From assembly GCA_016649795.1 (NCBI GenBank), contig JAENWZ010000075.1, forward strand, positions 1-8,901: a DNA stretch of 8,901 nt, written 5' to 3'. The translations under genes were made by a program, and so were the position numbers. The stretch comes from Proteiniphilum sp. (GTDB lineage: Bacteria > Bacteroidota > Bacteroidia > Bacteroidales > Dysgonomonadaceae). Below, one piece after another: positions 1 to 7,020 of this stretch (positions are counted from its first letter, which is position 1; each line of letters opens with the position of its first letter). The notes beneath the pieces are model-generated. The model had not been told where the DNA came from and made no database searches. It worked only from the letters and a program-made list of their open reading frames with translations.

Positions 1-613
1 AAGATGTGAAGAACGGGAAACGTTTCATCGATGAGGGGAGGGTGCAGATACATCTCCAATCCGATATTTCCGATAATCTTTACATTGAAATACGATGTAG
101 TGCAGGTGAGGATTCGTCCAGGGTGGTGATTCGCGGTAGCCATACCCGCTTCTCCTCTGTTGAAAGGAATGGTGAGACACTGTTCAATGACAAGTTTACA
201 GAAACAAGCGCTGCTGACAATGAAGGTAGCGAACATCTCACTTTTCAAACCATCTGGGTAAACTGTCAGCCCTGTGTGGTTGTGTCGTAGCTTCCACAGG
301 ATCAAGCTGCGGCATCACTTACCTGATGGGAGGCAGTAACGAACATATTGTGTTCGCTGCCAAAAACATGATTGCCAACATCACCGGGATGATCTGCGAC
401 GGCGCAAAACCCAGTTGTGCACTGAAAATTGCCAGCAGCGTATCCACCGCCACGCTATCGGCCGTGATGGCGATGGAAAATGAGGTTGTCTCATCGCTGG
501 AGGGGATTATCGATGAGGACATCGATCAAACCATAAGAAACATGGCCCTTATAGGTAACAGCGGAATGCAGGAGACTGACAGGATGGTCTTGGATATTAT
601 GACAAAGAAATAG
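1..613 (+). pseudogene. UPF0597 / L-cysteine desulfidase-like (serine dehydratase alpha-like) gene remnant, 5' end outside the window
   Basis: Two fragments of one protein lie in different frames. The first (frame 3, to about 245) reads KNGKRFIDEGRVQIHL and then VVIRGSHTRF, resembling the N-terminal half of the UPF0597 family (E. coli YhaM/CyuA, archaeal L-cysteine desulfidase). The second (frame 2, open from 230) reads NHLGKLSALCGCVVAS, then ITYLMGG, GMICDGAKPSCALK and a tail ending LDIMTKK, which is the family C-terminus. It stops with TAG at 611-613. The frame-3 reading hits TAG at 288-290. Compared with the family as I remember it, about 140-150 residues are missing between the parts, including the CDARM and NSGSGNQGI motifs. 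One deletion whose length is not a multiple of three would explain both the loss and the frame change. Cysteines thought to hold an Fe-S cluster survive in the C-terminal part. Intact family members break down cysteine or serine in the cytoplasm. This copy is probably inactive. An assembly error is the main alternative. Confidence 0.85.
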
Positions 614-633
614 GTTATTACAACATTTTTATT

Positions 634-2013
634 TTGCAAACGACGAAAGAACTGGATTTTCAGACGAAGAAGATCAGCAAACTTGTTTGGGACTACGCAC
701 TGCCCGGTATAGTGGGTACTATGGTCACCGTATTATACAATGTGGTGGGGCGTATATTCATTGGGCAGGTGGAGGGAGCCCTGGCAATATCAGGGCTGGC
801 GATCACCTTTCCTGTGATGAACCTCACTTCATCGCTGGGCATGCTTGTGGGTGCCGGCGCTGCCGCCCGGATCTCCATCAGCCTTGGCAAGCGAGACAAA
901 CAGACTGCCGAACAGATTCTGGGTAACTCACTGTTGCTCACCGTGATTCTCAACCTCGTTTTCATCACACTCTTCTATATTTACCTGGAACCGATTCTGA
1001 TGGCCTTTGGTGCCAGTGAGCTCACCTACCCCTATGCACGCGATTATCTGCAAATAGTTCTTCTGGGAAATCTGTTCGTGAGCCTCTGTTACAACTTCAA
1101 TGCCATGATGCGCTCTTCGGGATACCCTAAAAAAGCGATGTACACCATGCTTATCGGGGCTGTGCTGAACATCATTTTAAGTCCTATCTTCCTCTTCGTG
1201 TTCGATTTGGGGATCAAGGGTGTTGCCTGGGCAACGGTGATCTCCATGTTCATTGGTATGCTGTTCGTGATGCATCACTTCACCCTAAAAAGCAGTGTGA
1301 TCCGCCTTCGGTGGAAGAATGTACGACTGAACAAAAAGATCATTCTCTCCATTATCTCCATCGGCCTCTCACCCTTCAGCATGCAGGTAGCCGCCTCCGG
1401 GGTAGCAGTACTGATGAACACATCCCTCTTACACTATGGTGGTGACCTGGCAGTAGGTGCATATGGCATCATCAACTCCATCCTGATGATCGTGCTGATG
1501 GTCGTGCTGGGACTCAACCAGGGCACACAACCCATTATCGGGTATAATTACGGCGCGGGCAACTACAGTAGAGTACGTGAAACACTCTTTTATTCACTGA
1601 AAGTAGCCACCATTTTCACCACAACCGGTTTCATTATCGGGGTGCTTTTCCCCAGATTACTGGCCTCCGCTTTTACAACTGATGTGGAACTGCTCAATAT
1701 CACCGAAACAGGTGCCCGAATCGCCGTGACGGCGCTGCCGCTGGTCGGTTTCCAGATCGTCTCCTCCAGTTTCTTCCAGAGTATCGGCTTTGCCGCCAAA
1801 TCGATTATTCAGAGTTTGAGCAGACAGCTGATATTTCTTGTTCCCGGCATCATCATCCTCCCCCGCTTATGGGAGCTCAACGGATTGTGGATCGCGATGC
1901 CTGTGTCAGATACGCTGGCTGCGCTGCTCTCTCTATACCTGCTCGTGATCCAGCTACGCCATCTCAAAAAAATGGAAGATGATAATCCAAAAAACGTGGC
2001 ATTGCACGAATGA
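634..2013 (+). CDS. MATE family multidrug/cation efflux transporter (MepA/NorM-like)
   Basis: The 459-residue product is a highly hydrophobic inner-membrane protein with about 12 membrane segments in two related halves, the normal MATE size. Recognisable stretches are ALPGIVGTMVTVLYNVVGRIFIG (residues 22-44), MMRSSGYPKKAM (158-169) and GLNQGTQPIIGYNYGAGN (293-310), the last being typical of the second half. MATE proteins exchange Na+ or H+ for cationic drugs or metabolites; the substrate cannot be read from sequence. The start is TTG: the in-frame stretch from the stop at 577-579 contains no ATG or GTG, and the next ATG is at residue 30, inside the first membrane segment. It begins 20 bases after the pseudogene stop, so it may once have been co-transcribed with that gene. 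Oddity: residue 39 is Gly where I expect Asp in the N-x-x-D-R-I-F-I-G motif of many relatives. Family assignment is firm, substrate unknown. Confidence 0.93.
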   Translation: MQTTKELDFQTKKISKLVWDYALPGIVGTMVTVLYNVVGRIFIGQVEGALAISGLAITFPVMNLTSSLGMLVGAGAAARISISLGKRDKQTAEQILGNSLLLTVILNLVFITLFYIYLEPILMAFGASELTYPYARDYLQIVLLGNLFVSLCYNFNAMMRSSGYPKKAMYTMLIGAVLNIILSPIFLFVFDLGIKGVAWATVISMFIGMLFVMHHFTLKSSVIRLRWKNVRLNKKIILSIISIGLSPFSMQVAASGVAVLMNTSLLHYGGDLAVGAYGIINSILMIVLMVVLGLNQGTQPIIGYNYGAGNYSRVRETLFYSLKVATIFTTTGFIIGVLFPRLLASAFTTDVELLNITETGARIAVTALPLVGFQIVSSSFFQSIGFAAKSIIQSLSRQLIFLVPGIIILPRLWELNGLWIAMPVSDTLAALLSLYLLVIQLRHLKKMEDDNPKNVALHE

Positions 2014-2030
2014 TCTTTACAATAATTTTG
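2002..2030 (+). promoter_or_regulatory. Putative Bacteroidota-type promoter P1 upstream of gpmA
   Basis: TTG at 2002-2004 is followed after 18 bases by TAATTTTG at 2023-2030, which fits the Bacteroidota sigma-ABfr pattern (TTG at -33, TAnnTTTG at -7). Transcription would start near 2037, leaving a leader of about 93 bases before gpmA. The -33 part overlaps the end of the MATE gene. Prediction by motif only. Confidence 0.45.
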
Positions 2031-2063
2031 CATTCAGATACCACAAATTAGCGCTATTTTGTG

Positions 2064-2071
2064 TAGTTTTG
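2064..2071 (+). promoter_or_regulatory. Putative second -7 element (P2) upstream of gpmA
   Basis: TAGTTTTG matches the Bacteroidota -7 consensus TAnnTTTG exactly and would start transcription near 2078, about 52 bases before the gpmA ATG. No good TTG sits at the expected -33 distance, so it is weaker than P1. The following leader is A/T-rich and lacks a Shine-Dalgarno sequence, as is common in this phylum. Confidence 0.35.
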
Positions 2072-2129
2072 TAAGCAAAGAGACAGATCAGGTAGATAGA
2101 TACAATTTAATAATATAATAGATAATCGT

Positions 2130-2876
2130 ATGAAGAAAGTAGTATTAATTCGCCACGGCGAGAGTGTCTGGAACAAGGAAAACCGTTTTACCGGATGGAC
2201 AGATGTAGATCTCACCGAAAAGGGAGTAGAGGAAGCGCACAAAGCAGGTAAATATCTGAAGAAAGAGGGATTTCAATTCGAAAAAGCCTATACCTCTTAC
2301 CTTAAAAGAGCGGTAAAAACATTGGATGTGGTTCTCGATGAGATGGATCTGGATTGGATTCCGGTGGAGAAGACATGGCGACTGAACGAAAAGCATTACG
2401 GTATGCTGCAAGGGCTGAACAAAGCGGAGACAGCTGCCAAATATGGTGACGAGCAGGTCCTTGTATGGCGTCGCAGCTACGATGTTCCGCCATTACCACT
2501 GGAGAAAGAGGATGAACGCTCTCCGTTACAGGATCCCCGCTACAAAGGTGTGAACGAGAATGGTCTTCCGCTGACTGAAGCATTAAAAGATACGGTGGAA
2601 CGTATTCTGCCCTACTGGAACAATACCATCGTACCGGAGATGAGAAATTTCAATCAGGTGATTGTTGCGGCTCACGGAAACAGTTTGAGAGGGATTATCA
2701 AACACCTGAAAAACATTTCTGATGAAGATATCGTAAGCCTCAATCTGCCCACAGCCGTACCCTATGTTTTTGAATTCGATGATGAGATGAATCTGCAAAA
2801 AGATTACTTCCTGGGCGATCCGGAAGAGATCAAGAAGCTGATGGATGCCGTGGCCAATCAGGCAAAAGGGAAATAA
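2130..2876 (+). CDS. gpmA: 2,3-bisphosphoglycerate-dependent phosphoglycerate mutase
   Basis: The enzyme interconverts 3-phosphoglycerate and 2-phosphoglycerate in cytoplasmic glycolysis and gluconeogenesis through a phosphohistidine. At 248 residues it has the usual dPGM length. The phosphate-accepting RHGES motif is at residues 8-12 (His9), followed by WNKENRFTGWTDVDLTEKG. The active-site LNEKHYGMLQGLNK follows at 85-98 (Glu87 as general acid), then WRRSYDVPPP-type residues near Arg114-Arg115, and the second catalytic histidine in AAHGNSLRG (His182). All expected catalytic residues are present. The ATG at 2130 puts RHGES at its normal place. The gene has its own likely promoter region at 2014-2129, and the next gene starts 11 bases after its stop, suggesting read-through transcription into the glycoside-hydrolase-like lipoprotein gene. 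Confidence 0.97.
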   Translation: MKKVVLIRHGESVWNKENRFTGWTDVDLTEKGVEEAHKAGKYLKKEGFQFEKAYTSYLKRAVKTLDVVLDEMDLDWIPVEKTWRLNEKHYGMLQGLNKAETAAKYGDEQVLVWRRSYDVPPLPLEKEDERSPLQDPRYKGVNENGLPLTEALKDTVERILPYWNNTIVPEMRNFNQVIVAAHGNSLRGIIKHLKNISDEDIVSLNLPTAVPYVFEFDDEMNLQKDYFLGDPEEIKKLMDAVANQAKGK

Positions 2877-2887
2877 CATCAGATTAC

Positions 2888-5107
2888 ATGAATACTCTCA
2901 GAGTGAGCCATCTCAACCTTGCATTATGCCTGTTGCTGATGCTTACAGGTTGTTCGCAGAAAAAAAGAGCCGTTGCAGTCACTGACAGCGGTGAAAAAAC
3001 AGTATTCCAAACCTCGCGGGAGTGGCGTCCCACCTTAGATAATCGCGGTGATGTGGCTATTATCTATGGCGTTGGAGGTAATCCGAGCGATAAATCACCC
3101 CGCATACCTTTTGAGGAGCGCGTAAGAAGCTGGCAGGAGCGGGGCTATAAGACCCATTTTATGACCGGCATTGCCTGGGGTGAATACCAGGATTATTTTA
3201 CCGGCGAATGGGATGGAGAATGGCATCTCGACGAAGGGCAGGTGACCCAGAAAGGCGATACAATATGGCATGGTCATCTTGTTCCTTACATCGTACCATC
3301 AGATAATTTTCTATCCTATCTCAAGGAGAAACATGTAAAGCGGGTGATTGACGCCGGCATAGATGCCATCTATATGGAGGAGCCCGAATTCTGGTCCCGG
3401 GCAGGCTACAGCGATGCATTCAAACATGAATGGGAGGATTACTACGGATTTCCCTGGCGTCCTCAGCATGAGAGCCCCGAAAACACCTGGCTTTCAAATA
3501 AATTGAAATATGAACTTTATTATCGTGCACTTGAAGAGGTGTTTACCTATGCCAAAGAGTATGGTCGCTCTAAGGGGATGGATATACGTTGCTACGTACC
3601 GACACACTCTCTGGTTAACTATTCTCAATGGCAGATTGTAAGCCCCGAAGCTAGTCTAGCCTCTTTACCCGGTGTTGATGGCTATATCGCGCAGGTATGG
3701 ACGGGCACATCGCGCGAACCCAACTACTATAACGGTGTGCAGAAGGAGCGTGTATTTGAGACAGCTTTCCTTGAATATGGCAGTATGGAGTCTATGACCG
3801 CACCCACAGGTCGAAAAATGTTTTTTCTTACTGATCCAATAGAGGACTGGCCCCGCGACTGGGAAGATTATCGCCGTAATTATCAGGCTACCTTTACAGC
3901 CCAGTTACTCTATCCCGGGATTGCCGATTATGAGATCATGCCCTGGCCTGAGAGAGTATACGAAGGACTTTATAATGTATCGGCCGGCAGTGAGGAAAAA
4001 GCGAGAATCCCTAAAGCGTATGCCACGCAAATGCATGTCATGGTTAATACGTTGAATGCGATGCCCCTCTCATCAAACAAAGTCACCGGATCTGAAGGCA
4101 TAAGCGTGCTGATGGGTAATTCCCTTATGTTCCAACGCTTTCCCACACATGACGAGTATGATGATCCGCAGCTCTCGAACTTCTACGGGAATGTACTTCC
4201 GCTGCTTAAACGCGGTATCCCGGTAAAAACAGTTCACATTGAGAACCTGCCTTACACTGCCACATTGAAAGATACCCGGATACTGCTGATGACCTATTCG
4301 AATATGAAACCCATGGAACAGGAAGCACATGGCTATCTGGAAAAATGGGTTAAAGAGGGGGGTATCCTGATCTATAGCGGACGTGATGACGACCCGTTCC
4401 AGTCGGTCACTGAATGGTGGAATTCAGACGGATTGCATTATCCCACAGCATCAGCCCACCTTTTTGAAAAACTTGGTCTTGAAGCTGCACCGGCTGAAGG
4501 GGAATATCTTGTGGGACAAGGGACAGTCTGCATTCTTCGTCAGGACCCGAAAGAATATGTGCTGAATGCCGGCGGGGATGATAAATTGGTCAGCACGGTC
4601 AGGTACTTGTATGAGGATGTTGCTAAAGCCGGCACCTTGCAAATGAAAAACAGTTTTCATCTTACACGGGGAAACTATGAACTGATTGCGGTTATGGATG
4701 AGGGAATTACGAATAAACCCTTTACCATGGAAGGATTGTTCATCGATCTCTTTGACCCGCAATTACCGGTCATCTCCAATAAAACGGTACAACCGGGGAA
4801 TCAATCGCTGCTCTTTAATATCGGAAGCGTGAGAGAAAAGAAAAAACCAGCTGTCCTGACAACAGCCGCCCGTGTTTACGACGAGAAGAGGACAAAAAGC
4901 TCCTATTCATTCATTGCAAAAAGCCCGATTGAAACAGCCAATGTCATGCGGGTACTGCTGCCGGATCCACCTGCGGGATGCAGCATCCTCAACAACAACG
5001 GGAAGCCCGCCACAGACAGCAACTGGAAGTGGGACGCTGCAAGCCATACGATGCTTATTCAGTTTGAGAACCACCCTGATGGGATTACAGTAAATATAAA
5101 TTACTAA
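2888..5107 (+). CDS. Large lipoprotein, putative unclassified glycoside hydrolase (TIM barrel plus GATase-like domain)
   Basis: The 739-residue product starts with a lipoprotein signal peptide, hydrophobic residues 8-19 and the lipobox LTGC with Cys22, so it should be anchored in the envelope. Residues about 55-360 look like a (beta/alpha)8 barrel of the glycoside hydrolase type: AIIYGVGGN (57-65), GIDAIYMEEPEFW (157-169), DIRCYVPTHSLVNY (232-245), GVDGYIAQVWTG (262-273), FLEYG (294-298) and MFFLTDPIEDWP (311-322). Glu164, Glu165, Glu167 and Glu296 are candidate acids, by inference only. Residues about 400-500 look like the GATase-like (beta-galactosidase trimerisation type) domain found after the barrel in GH42-like enzymes (RILLMTYSNMKPMEQEAHGY, then GGILIYSGRDDD). 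The C-terminal part from about 580 looks beta-rich. I do not recognise a numbered CAZy family and cannot name the sugar. The gene follows gpmA after 11 bases and ends just before a strong terminator. The domain reading is tentative; the lipoprotein call is firm. Confidence 0.8.
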   Translation: MNTLRVSHLNLALCLLLMLTGCSQKKRAVAVTDSGEKTVFQTSREWRPTLDNRGDVAIIYGVGGNPSDKSPRIPFEERVRSWQERGYKTHFMTGIAWGEYQDYFTGEWDGEWHLDEGQVTQKGDTIWHGHLVPYIVPSDNFLSYLKEKHVKRVIDAGIDAIYMEEPEFWSRAGYSDAFKHEWEDYYGFPWRPQHESPENTWLSNKLKYELYYRALEEVFTYAKEYGRSKGMDIRCYVPTHSLVNYSQWQIVSPEASLASLPGVDGYIAQVWTGTSREPNYYNGVQKERVFETAFLEYGSMESMTAPTGRKMFFLTDPIEDWPRDWEDYRRNYQATFTAQLLYPGIADYEIMPWPERVYEGLYNVSAGSEEKARIPKAYATQMHVMVNTLNAMPLSSNKVTGSEGISVLMGNSLMFQRFPTHDEYDDPQLSNFYGNVLPLLKRGIPVKTVHIENLPYTATLKDTRILLMTYSNMKPMEQEAHGYLEKWVKEGGILIYSGRDDDPFQSVTEWWNSDGLHYPTASAHLFEKLGLEAAPAEGEYLVGQGTVCILRQDPKEYVLNAGGDDKLVSTVRYLYEDVAKAGTLQMKNSFHLTRGNYELIAVMDEGITNKPFTMEGLFIDLFDPQLPVISNKTVQPGNQSLLFNIGSVREKKKPAVLTTAARVYDEKRTKSSYSFIAKSPIETANVMRVLLPDPPAGCSILNNNGKPATDSNWKWDAASHTMLIQFENHPDGITVNINY

Positions 5108-5151
5108 TAGCGTCATCGTCAGAAAAACATCGAAATAACTATTTATAAACC

Positions 5152-5188
5152 AAAAAAACGGGCGCCGAGTTATCGACGTCCGTTTTTT
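5152..5188. terminator. Bidirectional intrinsic terminator between convergent genes
   Basis: An A-tract at 5152-5158 and arm CGGGCG (5159-5164) pair with CGTCCG (5177-5182) and the T-tract 5183-5188, with a single G-T wobble. A second small stem (CGA 5166-5168 with TCG 5173-5175) closes inside the loop. The T-tract serves the plus-strand lipoprotein gene ending at 5107. The complementary A-tract serves the minus-strand gene ending at 5205. Confidence 0.85.
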
Positions 5189-5204
5189 CAATGCATTATT
5201 CAAC

Positions 5205-5696
5205 TTAAAGGATGGTTCTCAAATCCCCGGGAGTGATATTCATCGCTGTGATTACTCCGTTTTCATCAATCAGGTAGTTTCTAAAACCCTTTCTGAGTTT
5301 AAAATCTTTGTACACCTCCGATTGGGTTCCTTTCACTTCATAAAATTGAGATATGATCTCTAAGTTATCCATCACCAACGTTTTTTCAACCACATTCCTG
5401 TTCTCATCGAAAGAAATTGAAATAAATTCAATATCAGGATGATTCATTTTCAGATAATTGTGTAGCTGTACATTGGTTGCTCTGGATTGGGCATCATAAG
5501 CAGCCCAAAAATTTACCACAACTTTTTTGCCTTTAAAATCGTGCAGATTCTGAAGATCTCCTTCTGAATTCGTTAAAACAATATCAGGAATTGTTTCTCC
5601 GGGATGATAACCTGTGGAAGGAAGTTCTTTCTTCACTGAACCGGCCGATAATGCAAGTGAAAATATTGCTATAAGGCAAAAGTTCACGTACTTCAT
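5205..5696 (-). CDS. Periplasmic thioredoxin-fold (TlpA/redoxin-like) protein lacking the CxxC motif
   Basis: The 163-residue product has a Sec-type signal peptide (residues 1 to about 18, ending ALSAGS) without a lipobox cysteine at the cleavage site. After it comes a TlpA/AhpC-TSA-like fold: GETIPDIVLTNSEGD (33-47), KKVVVNFWAAYDAQSR (57-72), DIEFISISFDEN (88-99) and GFRNYLIDENGVI (137-149). In normal relatives the FWA stretch continues as WCxPCR. Here it is AYDAQSR, so both redox cysteines are replaced (Asp68, Ser71), and the usual cis-proline before the LID strand is Arg139. The only cysteine is Cys7 in the signal peptide, so the mature protein has none. It cannot do dithiol exchange; a binding, chaperone or scaffolding role is possible but not shown. 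The frame is intact and the fold motifs are kept, so I take it as a real gene. It lies on the same strand as, and downstream of, a thioredoxin-domain lipoprotein with an intact CxxC. Confidence 0.85.
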   Translation of the reverse strand: MKYVNFCLIAIFSLALSAGSVKKELPSTGYHPGETIPDIVLTNSEGDLQNLHDFKGKKVVVNFWAAYDAQSRATNVQLHNYLKMNHPDIEFISISFDENRNVVEKTLVMDNLEIISQFYEVKGTQSEVYKDFKLRKGFRNYLIDENGVITAMNITPGDLRTIL

Positions 5697-5768
5697 AAAA
5701 AATAATTTTGATTACTACTTGGATAAAGCTGTTGCTTCGCGCAGCCGCCTGAATCCCTTAATTTTACC

Positions 5769-5794
5769 GACTTTTCGCTAAAAGTCTCTTTTTT
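5769..5794. promoter_or_regulatory. Perfect 7-bp hairpin with adjacent T-tract in the leader of the minus-strand gene
   Basis: GACTTTT (5769-5775), loop CGCT (5776-5779) and AAAAGTC (5780-5786) form a perfect stem. On the plus strand it is followed by CTTTTTT (5788-5794), like a weak AT-rich terminator, although no plus-strand gene ends there. On the minus strand it would lie in the 5' leader of the cysteine-less thioredoxin-like gene, about 75-95 bases before its ATG. Function unknown. Confidence 0.4.
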
Positions 5795-5801
5795 AGGTTT
5801 G

Positions 5802-5819
5802 CAAAAGTACAGCACTTTT
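5802..5819 (-). promoter_or_regulatory. Putative -7 element within an inverted repeat, upstream of the cysteine-less thioredoxin-like gene
   Basis: On the minus strand, 5809 to 5802 reads TACTTTTG, an exact TAnnTTTG match. It overlaps an inverted repeat, AAAAGT (5803-5808), spacer ACAGC, ACTTTT (5814-5819), that could be an operator. No convincing -33 TTG is seen at the usual distance. Transcription from here would give a leader of about 100 bases containing the hairpin at 5769-5786. Confidence 0.35.
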
Positions 5820-5900
5820 CTTTAGCAGCGAATTATTTCTACAAAAACTTTCCTTTCAAATGTTAAATATAATATCTCCCCCGATCTATAACGCTATATA

Positions 5901-6872
5901 TCAGCGATTAACAGAAAAGAACGATTCGACAGCTTCGATAGATGTGTCTTTTAAAATCACATTTTTATCCTTGTCGAGCAGATAAAGAGTGGGAATTGCC
6001 TTGATATCATACAATTTTTTGTTTGTGATCTCCATCTCTTTATCGTAACCATGCACCCATTTGTCAGGCATAAGGGAAAGATGTGCCATCCATTCCTCCA
6101 GATCATCATTAGGATAAATCGTTAGAATAGTAAGCATGGTACGCGTAGGACTGTTCATTAGCAACGCATCATTCAGACTTTCCGAGTTGTTCAAATGAGC
6201 AGTAACCGCTTCACATGTAGGACAACCGGGATTGGAAAAGATCAGAAGGGTGAACTCACTTTTCAGTTCATGCAATGAGTAGGATTGCCCTGATGCCACC
6301 GTATAGGTGAAGTCACTAGCTCTCTGCCCTACACGGTTTTTCATTGTCATCTCCAGCTGGAATTCGTAGCGCGACAGCAGCTCATCCGTCAACAGGGGTG
6401 ATTGAATCACCTCTTTCAGTACAGGAAGATAATACTCTTCGTTGCGGAAAGGTGAATTGGGATCGTAAAAATATTTCTCGAAGAGTGAAGCAAAATGCAG
6501 ATACATCGCCTTGTCAGCTTTCGCTTTATTCAGTGTATAGAGAAGCGATTCAGCGGCATTTTCTTTAGGTGCATAATTAAGTATATTGATGTAATCCACG
6601 AAGGCTTGTTCGGTGATATCGGGTCGTTCAATCAGTTTTTTGTCAGCAAAATCAAACCTGTCCCAGAAATGCATCACCAGATATTTTACTCTGTCATCGG
6701 AGCTCGTGAGTGTTTCCGGAATCAGGGGCAACACAAACGTATAGGGAACAACAATTTGAGGCAGATCATCAATCTCACGGGTTTTTGAATCTGTTTGCCT
6801 ACTTGATGAACAGGAGAAACCGGTGATCAACACCAATAATACAAAAGATAGATTAAAAACGAACAGTCTCAT
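5901..6872 (-). CDS. DUF5106 and thioredoxin-domain lipoprotein
   Basis: From the ATG at 6872 the product has 323 residues. It begins with a signal peptide MRLFVFNLSFVLLVLITGFSC whose Cys21 is the likely lipidated residue; the lipobox (GFSC) is somewhat unusual. Residues about 40-180 are mainly helical and resemble DUF5106 (PLIPETL, then LVMHFWDRFDFADKKLIERP and TEQAFVDYINIL), a Bacteroidota domain of unknown function. Residues about 185-320 form a thioredoxin/TlpA-like domain: VGQRASDFTY, then TLLIFSNPGCPTC with the redox pair Cys217 and Cys220, and the cis-proline Pro294 in KAIPTLYLLDKD. It is probably a membrane-anchored periplasmic oxidoreductase; its partners are unknown. An in-frame GTG at 6881 is an alternative start, but ATG gives the more usual short signal peptide. 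The gene diverges from dnaX, and the cysteine-less thioredoxin-like gene lies about 200 bases downstream on the same strand. No clear terminator follows it. Confidence 0.9.
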   Translation of the reverse strand: MRLFVFNLSFVLLVLITGFSCSSSRQTDSKTREIDDLPQIVVPYTFVLPLIPETLTSSDDRVKYLVMHFWDRFDFADKKLIERPDITEQAFVDYINILNYAPKENAAESLLYTLNKAKADKAMYLHFASLFEKYFYDPNSPFRNEEYYLPVLKEVIQSPLLTDELLSRYEFQLEMTMKNRVGQRASDFTYTVASGQSYSLHELKSEFTLLIFSNPGCPTCEAVTAHLNNSESLNDALLMNSPTRTMLTILTIYPNDDLEEWMAHLSLMPDKWVHGYDKEMEITNKKLYDIKAIPTLYLLDKDKNVILKDTSIEAVESFFSVNR

Positions 6873-6964
6873 ACAATTCACATTTCAATTTCCACTATTG
6901 AATGGTTTGTGGTGTAAAGATATAAAAAAACCGGCTGCGTGGATTCTTCATCGATAACAACAGG

Positions 6965-6994
6965 TTGAAAAAACCGATATTTTTTGTACATTTG
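6965..6994 (+). promoter_or_regulatory. Putative dnaX promoter (Bacteroidota type)
   Basis: TTG at 6965-6967 is followed after exactly 19 bases by TACATTTG at 6987-6994, a very good fit to the Bacteroidota -33/-7 pattern. The transcript would begin near 7001, about 20 bases before the ATG at 7021. That also argues against the in-frame TTG at 7006 as the start codon, since its leader would be only about 5 bases. Confidence 0.65.
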
Positions 6995-7020
6995 TAATTC
7001 ATATTTTGTCCGATTCAGCT

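Noticed and set aside
6..290. Stand-alone 94-residue protein starting at GTG 6
   Set aside because: Its sequence matches the interior of the UPF0597 family and simply enters from the left edge; the final residues after the junction are out-of-frame read-through. It is part of the pseudogene.
630..636. TATTTTG at the MATE start as a promoter
   Set aside because: It is one base short of the TAnnTTTG pattern and would place the transcription start inside the coding region, after the only usable start codon.
2960..2966. A7 run just after the lipobox of the large lipoprotein as another slippage site
   Set aside because: It is short and lies at the very start of the protein, where frameshifting would give no useful domain product; probably just Lys-Lys codons.
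5886..5900. TATA-gcg-TATA-like weak inverted repeat after the DUF5106 gene as a terminator
   Set aside because: The stem is short, AT-only at the arms, and no T-tract follows on the minus strand.
6873..6881. GTG at 6881 as start of the DUF5106 gene
   Set aside because: The ATG three codons later gives a normal short signal peptide, and I found no feature favouring GTG.
6915..6922. Minus-strand TATCTTTA as promoter of the DUF5106 gene
   Set aside because: It misses the final G of TAnnTTTG and no TTG lies at the -33 distance, so it is too weak to list as a feature.
7006..7020. TTG at 7006 as dnaX start
   Set aside because: It adds five residues not typical of DnaX and would leave only about 5 bases of leader after the predicted transcription start; ATG at 7021 gives the usual MDxxIVSARKYRP beginning.
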